Of a stretch of 64,000 nucleotides of DNA, positions 15,952 to 24,019 are shown piece after piece. Below the pieces are notes generated by a model that was not told the origin of the DNA, ran no database searches, and saw nothing but the letters and a program-made list of their open reading frames with translations. Source of the DNA: Amycolatopsis methanolica 239 (GTDB lineage: Bacteria > Actinomycetota > Actinomycetes > Mycobacteriales > Pseudonocardiaceae). Where the stretch lies: assembly GCF_000739085.1 (NCBI RefSeq), contig NZ_CP009110.1, forward strand, positions 4,836,001 through 4,900,000. Reading direction: 5' to 3'. Position 1 is the first letter of the stretch; each line of letters begins with the position of its first letter. The position numbers were made by a program, and so were the translations under genes.

Positions 15952-17187
15952 ATGCGCAAATACCTGTGGCTGGTCCCGGTGCCCTGTGCGGTCTGGCTCT
16001 TCTTCGCGGTGCAGGGCATGATGCACTACCTGCCCACCCGCCCCCAGATCGACCTCGAGGTCTACCGCTACGGCGTGCAGGCCTGGTGGGACGGCCGCGA
16101 CATGTACGGCACGCTGCCGGAGGTCGCCAACGGCGCGGAACTGCCGTTCGTCTACCCGCCGTTCGCCGCGCTGCTGCTGTCGCCGCTGGCGATGCTGCCG
16201 TGGGACGCCTCCGTGGTGACCCTGTACATCCTCAACGGCCTCAGCATGTTCGTCACCGTCTACCTGGTCGCCCGCGCGGTCCGGCCGCAGCTCGGGCGGG
16301 ACGGGGGCGTCGCCGTCGCGTCGGTCGTGCTTCCGCTGACCGTCTTCCTCGAGCCGGTGAGCCAGACGTTCGGCTTCGGACAGGTCAGCATCATCATGAT
16401 GGCCCTGGTCACGATCGACTGCCTGGCCGGGCGCACCGTCTGGCCGCGCGGATTCGGCATCGGGCTGGCCGCGGCCCTCAAGCTCACCCCGGCCGCGTTC
16501 GTGTTGTTCTTCCTGATCCGCCGCGACTACCGGTCGGCCATCACCTCGGCCATCACGTTCGGCGTCGCCACCGTGATCGGGTTCGTCGCGGACTTCGGCG
16601 GCTCCATCCACTACTGGTTCCAGGGCGGCCTGAGCGGCGGCGGCGTCAGCGGCACCGCGTTCGCCACCAACCAGGCCATCGAAGCGGTCATCGTGCGCAC
16701 CGGGCTGACCGGCGCGGCCGAGAAGGCCGTGTGGATCGTCCTGGTGCTCGGCCTGCTTGCGCTGGTCGCGAACGCGATGCGCCGCGCCGAGCCCGCCCTC
16801 GCGCTGATGGCCAACGCCGGCCTGGCCCTGCTCGTCTCCCCCACCTCGTGGTCGCACTACTACGTGTGGGTGGTCCCGGCGCTGGTGGTGGTGCTCGGCA
16901 TCACCGTGCGCCGCGCGCTGGAACGCTCCTGGCTCGCCGTGGCCTGGTTCGCCTGGGGCGCGCTGACCGCGGTGTTCTTCGTCTGGGCGCCGTTCCACAC
17001 CCTGCCGGAGACCGACTTCCCGGTCGTGCACCGCGACTGGACGTTCCCCCAGCAGCTGTCCGCCGCCACCTACGTCCTGGTCGGCGTCGCCCTGCTGCTG
17101 GCCTTCGCGATCCCCCGCCAGAAGGCCCGCGAGCTGTCGATGCCGGTCATGCCCGCAAGGCGCCCCGCCGGCGCTGCCAGTCGGTGA
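15952..17187 (+). CDS. GT87 (DUF2029) polyprenol-phosphate-dependent mannosyltransferase
   Basis: The 411-residue protein has about ten membrane segments and the GT87 features: an early periplasmic loop with Asp in QIDLEVYRYGVQAWWDGRDM, then YPPFAALLLSPLAMLPW, a conserved FGFGQVSIIMMALVTIDCL and a SPTSWSHYYVW motif near the C-terminus. Family members such as PimE of mycobacteria transfer mannose or arabinose from polyprenyl phosphate to glycolipids on the outer face of the membrane. The exact acceptor is unknown. Its 3' end overlaps the convergent GS-like gene by 41 bases. A second GT87 gene lies at 36079. Confidence 0.85.
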   Translation: MRKYLWLVPVPCAVWLFFAVQGMMHYLPTRPQIDLEVYRYGVQAWWDGRDMYGTLPEVANGAELPFVYPPFAALLLSPLAMLPWDASVVTLYILNGLSMFVTVYLVARAVRPQLGRDGGVAVASVVLPLTVFLEPVSQTFGFGQVSIIMMALVTIDCLAGRTVWPRGFGIGLAAALKLTPAAFVLFFLIRRDYRSAITSAITFGVATVIGFVADFGGSIHYWFQGGLSGGGVSGTAFATNQAIEAVIVRTGLTGAAEKAVWIVLVLGLLALVANAMRRAEPALALMANAGLALLVSPTSWSHYYVWVVPALVVVLGITVRRALERSWLAVAWFAWGALTAVFFVWAPFHTLPETDFPVVHRDWTFPQQLSAATYVLVGVALLLAFAIPRQKARELSMPVMPARRPAGAASR

Positions 17188-18472
17188 CCGCGGAGCAGCC
17201 GGCCGCCAGTTCGGCCCGCAGCAACGCCTCCTGCTGAGCCGCGACCTCGTCACCCAGCAGCTTCGCGACCCGGTCCAGCCCGGACAGCGCCTCCCACGGC
17301 GCCCCCGGCAGCGCGCCCAGCACCTCCCCCGCCGGCGGCAGCGGCAACGCCTCCTCGACGCCCGCCCGGCCCGCTGCCAGCAGCGCCGCGACCACCAGGT
17401 GCGGTTGCGCGTCGGCGCCGGCGAACCGGAACTCCAGCCGCAGCGACGAGTCTCGCCCGGCCACCCGCACCGACGCCGTCCGGTCGTCGACACCCCACCG
17501 CAGCTCCCGCGGGGAGAACGGCGCAGTCCGAAGCCGCACGTAGCTGTTCCAGGTCGGCGCCCACACCGGCGCGAGCGCCGCCGCGTCCCGCAGCACCCCG
17601 GCGAGGAAGGACGCCATCACCGGCGACAACGCGGTCCCGTGCCCCGACGCCGGCTCCCCCGCGAGGGAAGACAGCGACAGGTGCACGTGGCACGAACACC
17701 CCTGCCCCGGCTCCGGCGCCGCCAGGTAGGCCGCGGACACCCCGTGCTCCGCGGCCACCGACCGCACGATCAACTGCTGCAACAAGGCGTCATCACACGC
17801 CGCGAGCGCGTCCCGGTGCCGCAGCACGATCTCGTACTGCCCCGGATGGCACTCGGCGCGCGCGGATTCCACACCCAGCCCGGACCGCTCCAGCGCCACG
17901 CGCAGATCGCGCAGTATCGGCCGCATCCGCTCGGTCCCGCCGACCGCGTAGTCCACGCCGTGCGCGCTCAACGGCCCGTCGGCGTCGCGGAACACGACCT
18001 CGTGTTCGAGCCCCGCCGACGGCACGTACCCGAGTGATTCCAGCGCCGTCAGCTGCTCGGTCAGGACCCGGCGCGGAGCCGCCCGCGCCGGTTCGCCGTC
18101 CGGCCACTCGACGTCGCACACGATGCCGCACACGCCGTCCGGCAACGCGGTGATCGTCGCCAGGTCGGGCCGCATCCGCAGGTCGCCGTAGCCGTCGACG
18201 TAGCGAGCCAGCGGGCTGTCCGCGCCGAGCGGCAGCGCCTCCCGCTCGACGTCCCAGGCGAAGACGTACGTGCAGATCCCGTAACCGCCGGTGAGCACCT
18301 CCTCGGTCACGAACCGACCGGACAGCTCGACCGCGGCGAACCGGGCGTGCGGGTCGGGCACCAGCAGCAGCACCCGCGGCACGTCGCCCCGGTCCAGCGC
18401 CGCGCGCATGCCTCGTGCGGCCGCCTCCCGCTCGGCGAGCGTGCGCGGCCCGGCCGGGCGCGGCGCTCTCAC
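17147..18472 (-). CDS. Glutamine-synthetase-like ligase in siderophore operon
   Basis: The 441-residue product belongs to the GS superfamily: ExE-like GLEHEVVFRD, ESARAECHPGQYEIVLRH, the H-x-H motif GCSCHVHLSLSS, Arg in WNSYVRLRTAPFSP, and LRLEFRFAGADAQPHLVVAA. It starts at GTG 18470-18472, overlapping the stop of the IucA/IucC gene (GTGA), so it is the last gene of the siderophore operon. Divergent actinobacterial GS paralogues (GlnA2/GlnA3, PuuA) glutamylate polyamines rather than ammonia. In this operon it could join glutamate or another acid to cadaverine or N-hydroxycadaverine, replacing the missing acyltransferase, but this is an inference. Confidence 0.8.
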   Translation of the reverse strand: MRAPRPAGPRTLAEREAAARGMRAALDRGDVPRVLLLVPDPHARFAAVELSGRFVTEEVLTGGYGICTYVFAWDVEREALPLGADSPLARYVDGYGDLRMRPDLATITALPDGVCGIVCDVEWPDGEPARAAPRRVLTEQLTALESLGYVPSAGLEHEVVFRDADGPLSAHGVDYAVGGTERMRPILRDLRVALERSGLGVESARAECHPGQYEIVLRHRDALAACDDALLQQLIVRSVAAEHGVSAAYLAAPEPGQGCSCHVHLSLSSLAGEPASGHGTALSPVMASFLAGVLRDAAALAPVWAPTWNSYVRLRTAPFSPRELRWGVDDRTASVRVAGRDSSLRLEFRFAGADAQPHLVVAALLAAGRAGVEEALPLPPAGEVLGALPGAPWEALSGLDRVAKLLGDEVAAQQEALLRAELAAGCSAVTDWQRRRGALRA

Positions 18473-20223
18473 CAGGCCCCCGCCGGGTCCGGGGCGTGCA
18501 GTGGGTTCGGCACTCGGCCCCACCGCACGTCGAACTCGTCGTCGCGGTCGACCTTGTCGAAACCCTGCCCGGCCAGGTGTTCCCGGTTCAGCGTGACCCG
18601 CTCGACGTCCGGCGCGAACAGCAGGCACCGGTCGAACCGCTCGGCCACGTCCGGGTTTTCCGCGCGGTAGCGGCCGACGACCTCGCGCACCAGTTCCCAG
18701 AACCGCGCCCGCGGGAAGGCCAGGTCGTCGAGCAGGATCTCGGCCCAGAACCGCAACTGCCCGGAGAACACCGAGCTGAACAGCGACTGCGCGAGCAGGT
18801 GCGCCGGCCAGCGCAGCATCTCGTCGGCGGCCTCCGGCGCGAGCAGCCGGTAGCAGTCCAGGTCCTCGTCGAGCAGGTCGACGCCCTGCGCGAAGTCCTT
18901 GATCGCCACGCGCAGCGGCCGCCCGCGCTCGTCGACGATCAGGACCAGGTTCTGGCCGTGCGGGCAGAACCCGACGCCGTAGCGCAGCAGCCACTGCAGC
19001 AGCGGGGTGAGCAGCAGGTCGAACACCGTGCCGAGCCAGCGTTCCGCGCCCCAGCCGGAGCGCTCGATCAGCCCCGTGACGACCGACGCGCCGGCCGGGT
19101 CGCGGTAGGGCAGCGCGGCGAACGAGATCGCCTGCTCCCCCTCGGCCAGCCGCGACAGCAGCGGTTCGCGCCACAGCGCGCCGAGCGTTTCGTGGAACCG
19201 GTACGGCAGCTCGTCGATGGCGCCGAACAGCGGGTGCTCGACCGACACGCTCGCGACCTCGCCGAGCAGCTCGAACCGGTACTTCTCGGTGAGCAGCGGA
19301 TCCGCCGCGCCGACCCGCTTGAGCCAGCTCGTGACAGCGGGCCCGGCGAGCGTCGCACCGGAGGCGAGCCCGCGGTAGACGAGCGTGTTGCGCACCGAGA
19401 CCGCGGTCTTGACGTCGTACCGGTCCGGCCGGGACACGTTCGCCAGCGTCCGGACCGTCTGGTGTGGACGGTAGGCGTCGCGGGACTCGCCCAGTTCGAC
19501 CACGACCCCGGTCGCGAGTTCTGCGGCGTAGAGCGTGCCGAGGATTTCGTCCGCCTGCCACGGATGTACGGGCACCCACACGTACTCCGCGGGGTCGGCG
19601 CGACGAGTGAACTCGGCGCGCTGGTCGTCGTCCAGCTCCCCGGCGAACAACCGGTCGGCCGAGAGCTCCTCGACGCAGCGGAACCGCGCGTGGTCCCGGT
19701 GCACGGCGAACCACCGCAGCCGCACGTCGGCCCCGGCCTCCGGCGCGTACCGGGCACGATCGTCCGCGGAGAACCCGACCCGGCCCTTGTTGAGCACCAG
19801 CCGCGGATGCCCGGTCAGGTGCCCGTCGGCGAGGTTGTAGTCCATCGTGGACAGTTCCGCGGCGCTGGGCGCGCGGCGCAGGCGGGCGGCCTCGTTGGTC
19901 ACCGTGGCGGTCAGTTCGGCCAGCACGTCCGCCAGCCGCAACCCGGACAGGCCCAGCTCCTCGCGGGCGTCCACCACCAGCACCCGGGGATCGGTAGCCG
20001 GTTCGCCGTCCCGCGACGCGGACCCGGGCTCCACCGTCCACGATTCGAACGCGCCGCGCCGGGCCCGGAACTCGTAGGTCACCTCGGGCAGCTTCAGCCG
20101 CCACAGCCTGCGCTCCTCGTCGTCGGCCGGCTCTGGGCGGAACAGGCCCTCATAGGACAGTTCGCCGAGCATCTTGTGCACGACCAGCGCGCCGGCCGCG
20201 CGCCAGGCCTGGGCAGTTTCCAC
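18469..20223 (-). CDS. IucA/IucC-family NRPS-independent siderophore synthetase (DesD-like)
   Basis: The 584-residue protein shows NIS synthetase motifs: ADGHLTGHPRLVLNKGRVGF (ATP and substrate loop), VSVRNTLVYRGL, CPHGQNLVLIVDERGRPLRV and the basic KDFAQGVDLL. The length matches DesD, which condenses N-hydroxy-N-succinylcadaverine units into desferrioxamine. GTG at 20221-20223 is chosen because ggagg lies 7 bases upstream; a GTG 6 bases earlier is too close. It overlaps or abuts both operon neighbours, and the promoter with the iron box is upstream of the decarboxylase gene. Confidence 0.92.
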   Translation of the reverse strand: METAQAWRAAGALVVHKMLGELSYEGLFRPEPADDEERRLWRLKLPEVTYEFRARRGAFESWTVEPGSASRDGEPATDPRVLVVDAREELGLSGLRLADVLAELTATVTNEAARLRRAPSAAELSTMDYNLADGHLTGHPRLVLNKGRVGFSADDRARYAPEAGADVRLRWFAVHRDHARFRCVEELSADRLFAGELDDDQRAEFTRRADPAEYVWVPVHPWQADEILGTLYAAELATGVVVELGESRDAYRPHQTVRTLANVSRPDRYDVKTAVSVRNTLVYRGLASGATLAGPAVTSWLKRVGAADPLLTEKYRFELLGEVASVSVEHPLFGAIDELPYRFHETLGALWREPLLSRLAEGEQAISFAALPYRDPAGASVVTGLIERSGWGAERWLGTVFDLLLTPLLQWLLRYGVGFCPHGQNLVLIVDERGRPLRVAIKDFAQGVDLLDEDLDCYRLLAPEAADEMLRWPAHLLAQSLFSSVFSGQLRFWAEILLDDLAFPRARFWELVREVVGRYRAENPDVAERFDRCLLFAPDVERVTLNREHLAGQGFDKVDRDDEFDVRWGRVPNPLHAPDPAGAW

Positions 20224-20225
20224 GC

Positions 20226-21506
20226 TCACTCCTCCAACCCGAACCGCGTGAACGCCGTGCGCGACGGCAACCGGTAGACGGTGCGGCAGCAGACCGCGTT
20301 GACGATCGAGGCGGCCCGCCACGCCGCCAGCCCGAGGTCCGGCGCGCCGACCCCGTGCGTGTGCCGTTCCGCGTTCTGCACGAAGATCGCGCCGCCGATC
20401 TCCGGCGCGAGCCGCAGCCGGTAGTCGCGCTCGACGACCGGGCGGCCGCTGCCGTCGCGGGCGACCGCGTCCGCCAGCGGCCCGAGCAGCCCGTCCAGCG
20501 GCCGCTCCCGGTAGCCGGTGGCGGCGACGACCGCGTCGGTCACCCAGGTCGCGGTGCTGCGCTCCTGCCGGTGCCGCAGGCCCAGCGCGATCCGCTCGCC
20601 GTCGCGCCGCGCGGACACCACCTCCACGCCGGGCGTCAACGTGACGCCGGGCCAGCCGCCGCCCACCGAACGGCGGTACAGCTCGTCGTGGATGTCGGCG
20701 ATGGTTTCGGCATCGATTCCCTTGTAGAGCTGCCATTGCGCGGGCAGCAGCCGGTCGCGCTCGGCCTCCGGCAGCCGGTGGAAGAAACGCGTGTAGTCGG
20801 GCGTGAACTGCTCCAGCCCGAGCTTGGAGTACTCCATCGGCGCGAACGACACCGTCCGCGTCACCCACCGCAGCCCGTCCGGTTGCTTGCGGTGCCGCAG
20901 CAGGTCCAGGAACACCTCCGCGCCGGATTGGCCCGAGCCGACGACCGTCACCGCCGGCAGCGCCAGCAGCCGTTCCCGCTCGGACAGGTACTCCGCGGAG
21001 TGGATCACCGGCACGTCCGGATCGTCGGCGAGCGCGCGCAACGGTTCCGGCACGCGGGGCTCGGTGCCGATTCCGAGCACGACGTTGCGCGCGCTGATCT
21101 CCCCGGCGGCCGAGCGCAGCCGGAACAACCCGTCGCGCCACTCGATCCCGGTGATGTCCGTGCCGAACCGGCAGCTGTCCAGCCGCTGCGACACCCAGCG
21201 GCAGTAGTCGTCGTACTCCGCGCGCGGCAGGTGGAAGCGTTCGGCGAAGTAGAACGGGAACAGCCGGTCCTTCGCGCGCAGGTAGTTCAGGAAGGACAGC
21301 GCGCTGGTCGGGTCGGCCAGCGACACCAGGTCGGCCAGGAACGGCACCTGCAGGGTCACGCCGTCGAGCAGCAGGCCGGGGTGCCAGCGGAACTCCGGGC
21401 AGCGGTCGTACACCGCGACGGTCAGGTCGTCGACCGGCTCGGCGAGCGCGGCCAGCGACAGGTTGAACGGGCCGATCCCGACCCCGGCCAGATCGACCGG
21501 AGTCAC
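20226..21506 (-). CDS. Lysine/ornithine N-monooxygenase-type hydroxylase (DesB-like)
   Basis: The 426-residue flavoprotein has an N-terminal FAD motif GVGIGPFNLSLAALAEP, the NADPH motif VVGSGQSGAEVFLDLL and the C-terminal ATGYRE motif of the SidA/IucD/PvdA family. It should hydroxylate the terminal amine of a diamine such as cadaverine, the second step of hydroxamate siderophore synthesis. GTG at 21504-21506 overlaps the TGA of the decarboxylase gene. Confidence 0.92.
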   Translation of the reverse strand: MTPVDLAGVGIGPFNLSLAALAEPVDDLTVAVYDRCPEFRWHPGLLLDGVTLQVPFLADLVSLADPTSALSFLNYLRAKDRLFPFYFAERFHLPRAEYDDYCRWVSQRLDSCRFGTDITGIEWRDGLFRLRSAAGEISARNVVLGIGTEPRVPEPLRALADDPDVPVIHSAEYLSERERLLALPAVTVVGSGQSGAEVFLDLLRHRKQPDGLRWVTRTVSFAPMEYSKLGLEQFTPDYTRFFHRLPEAERDRLLPAQWQLYKGIDAETIADIHDELYRRSVGGGWPGVTLTPGVEVVSARRDGERIALGLRHRQERSTATWVTDAVVAATGYRERPLDGLLGPLADAVARDGSGRPVVERDYRLRLAPEIGGAIFVQNAERHTHGVGAPDLGLAAWRAASIVNAVCCRTVYRLPSRTAFTRFGLEE

Positions 21507-22921
21507 TGCAGGACCACCTCGGCGGACTGGGCCGCGGCGGCCGCGACCACCGAGTCCAGCAGCGGGCGGTAGTCCTCGGCGCTCGCGTGCGGGTGCAGCA
21601 GGGTCAGCTTGAGCCACACGCCGTCGGACATCGTTGCCCTGCCGACGATCGCGGTGCCTGCCTCCAGCAACGTGCGGCGCACCCGCGCGACCAGTTCGTC
21701 GTCGGCGTCCACCGGTTTGAACAGCACGGTGGACAACGTCGGCGCGCCCCACAACCGCAGCCCCGGGTGCCGCTCGATCATGGCCGCGACTTCGGCCGCG
21801 GTGGCGCAGCAGTGCTCGACAAGCGCGCCCATGCCGTCGATGCCGAGCGCCCGCAGGGTGACGGCCATCCGGAACGCGTCCGGGCGGCGCGACGTGCGGA
21901 TGGAGCGTCCGAGCAGGTCCGGCAGCCCGGCCTCGGTGTCGTCGTCCGCGTTGAGGTATTCGGCGCGCACGGACAACGAGGACAGGTCCGCGGCGTCGCG
22001 CACCGCGAGCAGGCCCGCGGAAATCGGCTGCCAGCCGAACTTGTGGGCGTCCAGCGCGACGGAGTCCGCTTCGCCGAGTCCGTCGAGCAGGGGCTTCAGC
22101 TTCGCGCTGCACAGGGCGAGACCGCCGTAGGAGGCGTCCACGTGCAGGCGCGCGCCGTGCCGACGGCACACCGCCGCGAGCTCGCGCAGTGGGTCGATCT
22201 CGCCGGTGTCGGTGGTGCCCGCGGTGGCGACCACGACCGCGGGCGAGCCGAGTTCGCGCAGGGTCTCCGCCAGCGCGGCGGGCCGCATGCGTTCGCCGTC
22301 GCAGTCCACCAGGACCGGCGCGGGCAGGCCGAGCAGCCACGCGGCACGGGCCACGCTGTGGTGCGCGTTGCGCCCGCACACCGGGCGGACGGCCGGTTCC
22401 GGCTCGCGCGCGAGCAGCAGCCCGAGCAGGTTCGACTCGGTGCCACCGGTGGTCACGACGGCGTCCGGCGCAGGGGCGTCCGGGTAGCAGAGCCGGGCGA
22501 TCAGGGTGACCAGCTCGCGTTCGATCTCGCTCGCCACCGGCGCCTGGTCCCACGAGTCCATCGACGGGTTGAGCGCGCTCGCCACGACGTCGGCGGCCAC
22601 GGCGACGGCGAGCGGCGGGCAGTGCAGGTGCGCCGCGCACGCCGGATCGGCGGGGTCGACCGAGCCCGCGGCCAGCAGCCGGGACATTTCGGAAAGCGCT
22701 TGCTCCGCTCCGACACCAGTGGCCCCGGCCAGGGGTTCCGCGCCGGTCAGGGCCGCCACCCCGGCCGCGACGGCGGCAGGCCCGCCCGCTGGGCCCGGCC
22801 CGCCGCGTTCCACGGACCCCGCGCCCATCGCGTCGAGGACCAGCGGGATCAGCTCGGCCAGCCGCCGGTGTCCCGCGCGACCACCGGCCAGCCCGGCGCT
22901 CTCCGATGTCGATTCGCCCAC
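21503..22921 (-). CDS. PLP-dependent amino acid decarboxylase (DesA-like)
   Basis: The 472-residue protein is a group II PLP decarboxylase: HLHCPPLAVAVAADVVASAL, TTGGTESNLLGLLLARE, HVDASYGGLALCSAK and the PLP lysine in ALDAHKFGWQP. Relatives in siderophore operons decarboxylate lysine to cadaverine (DesA) or diaminobutyrate to diaminopropane; sequence reading cannot separate these. GTG at 22919-22921 follows aaggag. It is the first gene of the operon, 10 bases from an iron box. Confidence 0.9.
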   Translation of the reverse strand: MGESTSESAGLAGGRAGHRRLAELIPLVLDAMGAGSVERGGPGPAGGPAAVAAGVAALTGAEPLAGATGVGAEQALSEMSRLLAAGSVDPADPACAAHLHCPPLAVAVAADVVASALNPSMDSWDQAPVASEIERELVTLIARLCYPDAPAPDAVVTTGGTESNLLGLLLAREPEPAVRPVCGRNAHHSVARAAWLLGLPAPVLVDCDGERMRPAALAETLRELGSPAVVVATAGTTDTGEIDPLRELAAVCRRHGARLHVDASYGGLALCSAKLKPLLDGLGEADSVALDAHKFGWQPISAGLLAVRDAADLSSLSVRAEYLNADDDTEAGLPDLLGRSIRTSRRPDAFRMAVTLRALGIDGMGALVEHCCATAAEVAAMIERHPGLRLWGAPTLSTVLFKPVDADDELVARVRRTLLEAGTAIVGRATMSDGVWLKLTLLHPHASAEDYRPLLDSVVAAAAAQSAEVVLQ

Positions 22922-22931
22922 TCACCACTCC

Positions 22932-22950
22932 TTAGGTATGCCTACGCTAA
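22932..22950 (-). promoter_or_regulatory. Iron box (DtxR/IdeR/DmdR-type operator) of the siderophore operon
   Basis: The sequence ttaggtatgcctacgctaa matches 15 of 19 positions of the actinobacterial iron-box consensus TTAGGTTAGSCTAACCTAA, with both outer TTAG/CTAA arms kept. It lies just before the decarboxylase start, where a bound iron-dependent repressor would block expression in iron-rich cells. Confidence 0.85.
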
Positions 22951-22984
22951 GCCACGATACGGACACCGTGCGCCGCAGGCACAC

Positions 22985-23023
22985 CCCCGGCGGGCACGTT
23001 CCTCCCAAAGTGCCCGCCCGGGG
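22985..23023 (-). terminator. Strong hairpin after the F420-type oxidoreductase gene
   Basis: ccccggcgggcac (22985-22997) and gtgcccgcccgggg (23010-23023) pair over 13 bp with one bulge around a 12-base loop. There is no T-run, as is usual in actinobacteria. It lies between the oxidoreductase stop and the siderophore promoter. Confidence 0.6.
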
Positions 23024-23068
23024 AGCGTTAGTCATGCCGCCAAAGGGGTCACGGCGGCGTGCGCCGGG

Positions 23069-24019
23069 TCACCGGGGCGCGAGCGCCTCCACCTGACGCA
23101 CCGGGTCCTCGCCGGTGGGCAGCAGCGCGATCACCGGCGTGGTCAGCCCGTTGTCCACATAGGACTGCACTTTCTCCCGGCACTCCCCGGGACTGCCGTG
23201 CACGACCAGGTCGTCGACCACCTCGTCCGGAATCACCTCGTTCGCCCGTTTCCGGTCGCCCGCGCGCCACGCCTCGTGCATCGGCGCGAGCGCCTCGCCG
23301 CGGCCGAGCCAGTCGTGGAACGCCGCGTACACCGGCACGGTGAGGTAGCTGCTGATCAGCATCCGGCCGAGGCCGCGCGCGGCTTCACGGTCGGTGGTCG
23401 GGCAGACGAAGATCCGCGCCGCCAGCTCGGTGTCCGGCCCGATCTCGGCGCGCACCTGACGGACGTCGGCAGGCGAGAGCCAGTTCGTGATCGCGCCGTC
23501 GGCCTCCTTGGCGGCCAGCTTCAGCATGCCGGGCCGCAGCGCGGCGAGCATGATCGGCGGCGCCGGCTCCGGCGCGCGCTCGAGCCGGAACTTGCTGACC
23601 GAGAAGGTCTCGTACTCCGCGGTCACCTTCTCCCCCGCCAGCGCGGCGCGCAGGAACCGCAGCGTGTCCCTGGTGCGGGCGAACGGTTTCGCGAACTCGG
23701 CGGCGTTCCAGTTCTGCACGATCACCGGCGAGGACGCGCCGATGCCGAGCACGAACCGGCCAGGCGCGGCCTCGGCCAGGGTCGCCGCGGACATCGCCAG
23801 CAACCCGGGCCCGCGGGTGTACACCGGCACGATCGCGGTGCCCAGCCGCAGCTCCGGCGCCCACTGCGAAGCCAGCAGCAGCGGCGAGAACGCGTCCGTC
23901 CCGGCGGTTTCGGCCGACCACGCGTCGGTGTAGCCGAGCGCGGGCAGGCGCTCGATCAGCTCACGGTGCGCGGTCAGCGGCACCCCGGTCAGCGGAATCG
24001 TGATTCCCCAGCGCTTCAT
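23069..24019 (-). CDS. LLM-class F420-dependent oxidoreductase
   Basis: The 316-residue protein has the luciferase-like barrel pattern of the F420-dependent group: MKRWGITIPLTGVPL, LRLGTAIVPVYTRGPGLLAM, GRFVLGIGASSPVIVQNWNA and PIMLAALRPGMLKLAAKEAD. These enzymes use F420 for hydride transfers on varied substrates. The start ATG overlaps the TGA of the upstream peptidase gene, so the pair is co-translated. The substrate is unknown. Confidence 0.85.
   Translation of the reverse strand: MKRWGITIPLTGVPLTAHRELIERLPALGYTDAWSAETAGTDAFSPLLLASQWAPELRLGTAIVPVYTRGPGLLAMSAATLAEAAPGRFVLGIGASSPVIVQNWNAAEFAKPFARTRDTLRFLRAALAGEKVTAEYETFSVSKFRLERAPEPAPPIMLAALRPGMLKLAAKEADGAITNWLSPADVRQVRAEIGPDTELAARIFVCPTTDREAARGLGRMLISSYLTVPVYAAFHDWLGRGEALAPMHEAWRAGDRKRANEVIPDEVVDDLVVHGSPGECREKVQSYVDNGLTTPVIALLPTGEDPVRQVEALAPR

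Noticed and set aside
17147..20104. Long open minus-strand frame seeming to fuse an arginine/glycine-rich protein to the GS-like enzyme
   Set aside because: The upstream part is only the off-frame reading of the IucA/IucC gene; the GS-like gene has its own GTG overlapping the previous stop.
20226..22928. Apparent 900-residue fusion ending in the N-hydroxylase
   Set aside because: The first half is an off-frame shadow of the decarboxylase gene; DesA-like and DesB-like genes are separate and overlap by GTGA.
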